8,260 nt of DNA from an uncultured Collinsella sp. Its GTDB lineage: Bacteria; Actinomycetota; Coriobacteriia; Coriobacteriales; Coriobacteriaceae. Of this stretch, positions 7,337 through 8,260 are shown piece by piece. The DNA is taken from NCBI GenBank assembly GCA_902494945.1, contig CABUVF010000093.1, positions 1-8,260 of the forward strand. Direction: 5' to 3'. The notes under the pieces are model-generated. The model was not told the DNA's origin and made no database searches. It saw only the letters and a list, made by a program, of their open reading frames with translations. Numbering within the stretch: the stretch's first letter is position 1; each line of letters opens with the position of its first letter. The position numbers were made by a program, and so were the translations under genes.

Positions 7337-7357
7337 TGTACATATGGTGCATGAGAG

Positions 7358-7390
7358 TTTATACTATCTGACTCGCTTTTGCCTTCTAAA
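7358..7390 (-). promoter_or_regulatory. Possible promoter of the aro operon
   Basis: The minus strand contains TAGTAT/TATAAA (7366-7358) as -10-like sequence, with TTTAGA (7390-7385) 18 nt upstream of TAGTAT as a weak -35. Transcription would start near 7350-7354, giving a leader of about 75 nt that contains the hairpin at 7313-7336. The match is poor at -35; the placement rests mainly on this being the only A/T-rich block of the right kind between the tRNA promoter and aroF. Confidence 0.3.
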
Positions 7391-7427
7391 GTGGGCCGTT
7401 GAGCCGCGTCTTCCTCGGAATTGCAAA

Positions 7428-7472
7428 GCTTTTTCTTTTATTTTGATAGCCCGTGGTGCACTTGGGTATAAT
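7428..7472 (+). promoter_or_regulatory. Promoter of tRNA-Arg
   Basis: TTGATA (7443-7448) and a perfect TATAAT (7467-7472) with an 18-nt spacer, reading into the tRNA. A T-rich tract at 7428-7444 just upstream resembles an UP element, as is common for stable RNA promoters. Predicted initiation near 7479 would leave only a few nt before the mature 5' end at 7484. Confidence 0.8.
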
Positions 7473-7483
7473 GCCAAACGTTG

Positions 7484-7560
7484 GCCCTATTAGCTCAGGG
7501 GATTAGAGCGTCTGCCTCCGGAGCAGAAGGCCGTTGGTTCGAATCCAACATGGGGCACCA
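7484..7560 (+). tRNA. tRNA-Arg (anticodon CCG), CCA encoded
   Basis: A full cloverleaf folds: acceptor GCCCTAT (7484-7490) with ATGGGGC (7550-7556, one G-U pair), D-arm GCTC/GAGC (7493-7496/7506-7509), anticodon arm TCTGC/GCAGA (7511-7515/7523-7527) with loop CTCCGGA so the anticodon is CCG (7518-7520), a 5-nt variable region, and T-arm GTTGG/CCAAC (7533-7537/7545-7549) with loop TTCGAAT. Discriminator A is followed by an encoded CCA. It reads the CGG arginine codon. It has its own promoter and terminator and is convergent with the recombinase gene, whose frame overlaps it antisense. Confidence 0.96.
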
Positions 7561-8260
7561 TTCCAATTTTGCTCGAACCCGCTGGATGTCCAATCTGGCG
7601 GGTTCGCCCTTTTTGTCGTAGTTCAGCGTGACCAGTATCTCGTCCTCCGAGACGACAGCCTGCCACACGAACGCCTTCAGCAGCGTCGCGTCGTCGAGCG
7701 CCGTCCCGCACTGCAGGAAGTCGGCGAAGCGCTCCGGGTCTATCCGCTCGTCCGTGATGGCCTCGAGGTCGTACCTCGCGCGCGCCTGCTGCTCTTCCAG
7801 CTCGGCTATGCGCTCGTTTATGCCCGGCGCTATCACGCCCTGCTCGATGGCGTTGAGGATGTTCCTCAGGCCCCTTTCCGCGGCCCTGAGCGAGTCCTCG
7901 GCCTGCCTGCGGCGAGCCCGCACCTCGGCCGTGTCCGCGCGCTCCGCTACCATGTTGGCTATCTGCAGCGCCTCGCCGCGGTCGCCGAGCAGCCCGCGCA
8001 GCGCCGAGGCTATGGAGCCCTCGAGCTCCTCGCGCCTGATGTTGCGGACGCACGACCCCGGGCAGCTGTAGTATTCGTACTTCACGTTGTTGCGGCCCCT
8101 GCCGCTCACGCCCTGCAGGTTCCTGCCGCATTCCGCGCACAGCGCCGTCCCCGCGAGGGCGAAGTCGCCCCAGTTCTCGCTCGAGCGCTGCTTGCGGCAC
8201 TTGATTCCCTGGACCTCCACGAACGTCACCTCGTCCACTATCGCCGGCATCCCGCCCTCG
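7495..8260 (-). CDS. Large serine recombinase, C-terminal part (N-terminus beyond right edge)
   Basis: Site-specific recombinase of an integrative element. The frame is open to the right edge; no start is assigned, because Met at 8250 falls inside the conserved recombinase domain (AIVDEVTFVEVQ, the usual end of that domain). Counting from that Met, a zinc ribbon follows with Cys38, Cys41, Cys63 and Cys67 (CAECGRNL, then YYSCPGSC), then RREELE and a long Arg/Glu/Ala-rich coiled coil (about 105-165), all standard for this family. The catalytic Ser domain is out of view. The last 21 or so residues (WCPMLDSNQRPSAPEADALIP) are encoded exactly antisense to the tRNA, with TGA in its D-arm. Codons ATA (at least eight) and AGG are frequent, unlike the aro genes; the last roughly 40 codons switch to AAA, TTG, AGA and GAA. 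The natural C-terminus is therefore uncertain. Confidence 0.85.
   Translation of the reverse strand, partial: EGGMPAIVDEVTFVEVQGIKCRKQRSSENWGDFALAGTALCAECGRNLQGVSGRGRNNVKYEYYSCPGSCVRNIRREELEGSIASALRGLLGDRGEALQIANMVAERADTAEVRARRRQAEDSLRAAERGLRNILNAIEQGVIAPGINERIAELEEQQARARYDLEAITDERIDPERFADFLQCGTALDDATLLKAFVWQAVVSEDEILVTLNYDKKGEPARLDIQRVRAKLEWCPMLDSNQRPSAPEADALIP
7561..8260. mobile_element. End of an integrative element at the tRNA-Arg locus
   Basis: A large serine recombinase with foreign codon use lies immediately beyond a tRNA gene, pointing at it. That is the usual layout of an integrated prophage or conjugative/mobilisable element. The exact junction is not determinable from one end: candidates are within the tRNA 3' half or just beyond the tRNA terminator near 7610-7620, where codon use changes. 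The element type (phage or conjugative) cannot be told because only the recombinase is visible. Confidence 0.55.
7574..7614 (+). terminator. Intrinsic terminator of tRNA-Arg
   Basis: A 14-bp stem (7574-7587 with 7593-7606, two G-U pairs) closes a 5-nt loop GTCCA and is followed by CCC and five T residues (7610-7614). It starts 14 nt after the tRNA CCA end and points away from it, so it should end the tRNA transcript. The same bases are read as codons of the recombinase frame on the other strand. Confidence 0.85.

Noticed and set aside
7280..7483. T-box riboswitch in the aro leader
   Set aside because: No T-box consensus or specifier stem is present and the leader is too short.
7490..8200. 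Alternative minus-strand frame ending in GFEPTAFCSGGRRSNPLS
   Set aside because: It is out of frame with the recombinase domains and its ending is another antisense translation of the tRNA, a known source of spurious proteins.

Overview
The window is GC-rich bacterial chromosome and is almost entirely coding. Protein style, GC-rich codon use and the compact aromatic gene cluster fit a Gram-positive, actinobacterial gut-type genome. My best guess is Coriobacteriia, Collinsella-like. This is an impression from sequence style, not a database result.

Positions 1-7279, all on the minus strand, hold a seven-gene operon for chorismate, tyrosine and phenylalanine synthesis. In transcription order the genes are aroF (type I-beta DAHP synthase), tyrA (prephenate dehydrogenase), aroB (3-dehydroquinate synthase), aroA (EPSP synthase), aroC (chorismate synthase), pheA (chorismate mutase-prephenate dehydratase) and aroE (shikimate dehydrogenase, cut by the left edge). 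Gaps between genes run from a 7-nt overlap to 43 nt, and nearly every gene has a clear Shine-Dalgarno sequence inside or just after its upstream neighbour. Together they take PEP plus erythrose-4-phosphate to chorismate, then to prephenate and on to both phenylpyruvate and 4-hydroxyphenylpyruvate. 3-dehydroquinate dehydratase and shikimate kinase are not in view; they may lie beyond aroE or elsewhere.

Positions 7280-7483 are a 204-nt divergent intergenic region. It carries a strong tRNA promoter on the plus strand. On the minus strand, between the probable operon start and aroF, lies a hairpin followed by five T residues. There is no room for a promoter between that hairpin and aroF, so it reads as a transcription attenuator of the operon. 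A 20-codon ORF with Tyr, Phe and Tyr codons overlaps it.

Positions 7484-7560 encode tRNA-Arg(CCG) with an encoded CCA, followed by a strong intrinsic terminator (7574-7614).

Positions 7495-8260 on the minus strand hold the C-terminal part of a large serine recombinase: end of the recombinase domain, zinc ribbon, coiled coil. It points at the tRNA. Its reading frame runs through the tRNA terminator and antisense through most of the tRNA, stopping only in the D-arm. Its codon use (many ATA and AGG) differs from the aro genes and then changes abruptly near 7618. This looks like the end of an integrative element lodged at the tRNA-Arg locus, with the rest beyond the right edge.

I found no CRISPR array, insertion sequence, rRNA or T-box, and no convincing new defence or biosynthetic system. 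The points most worth a second look are the recombinase/tRNA junction and the putative attenuator.
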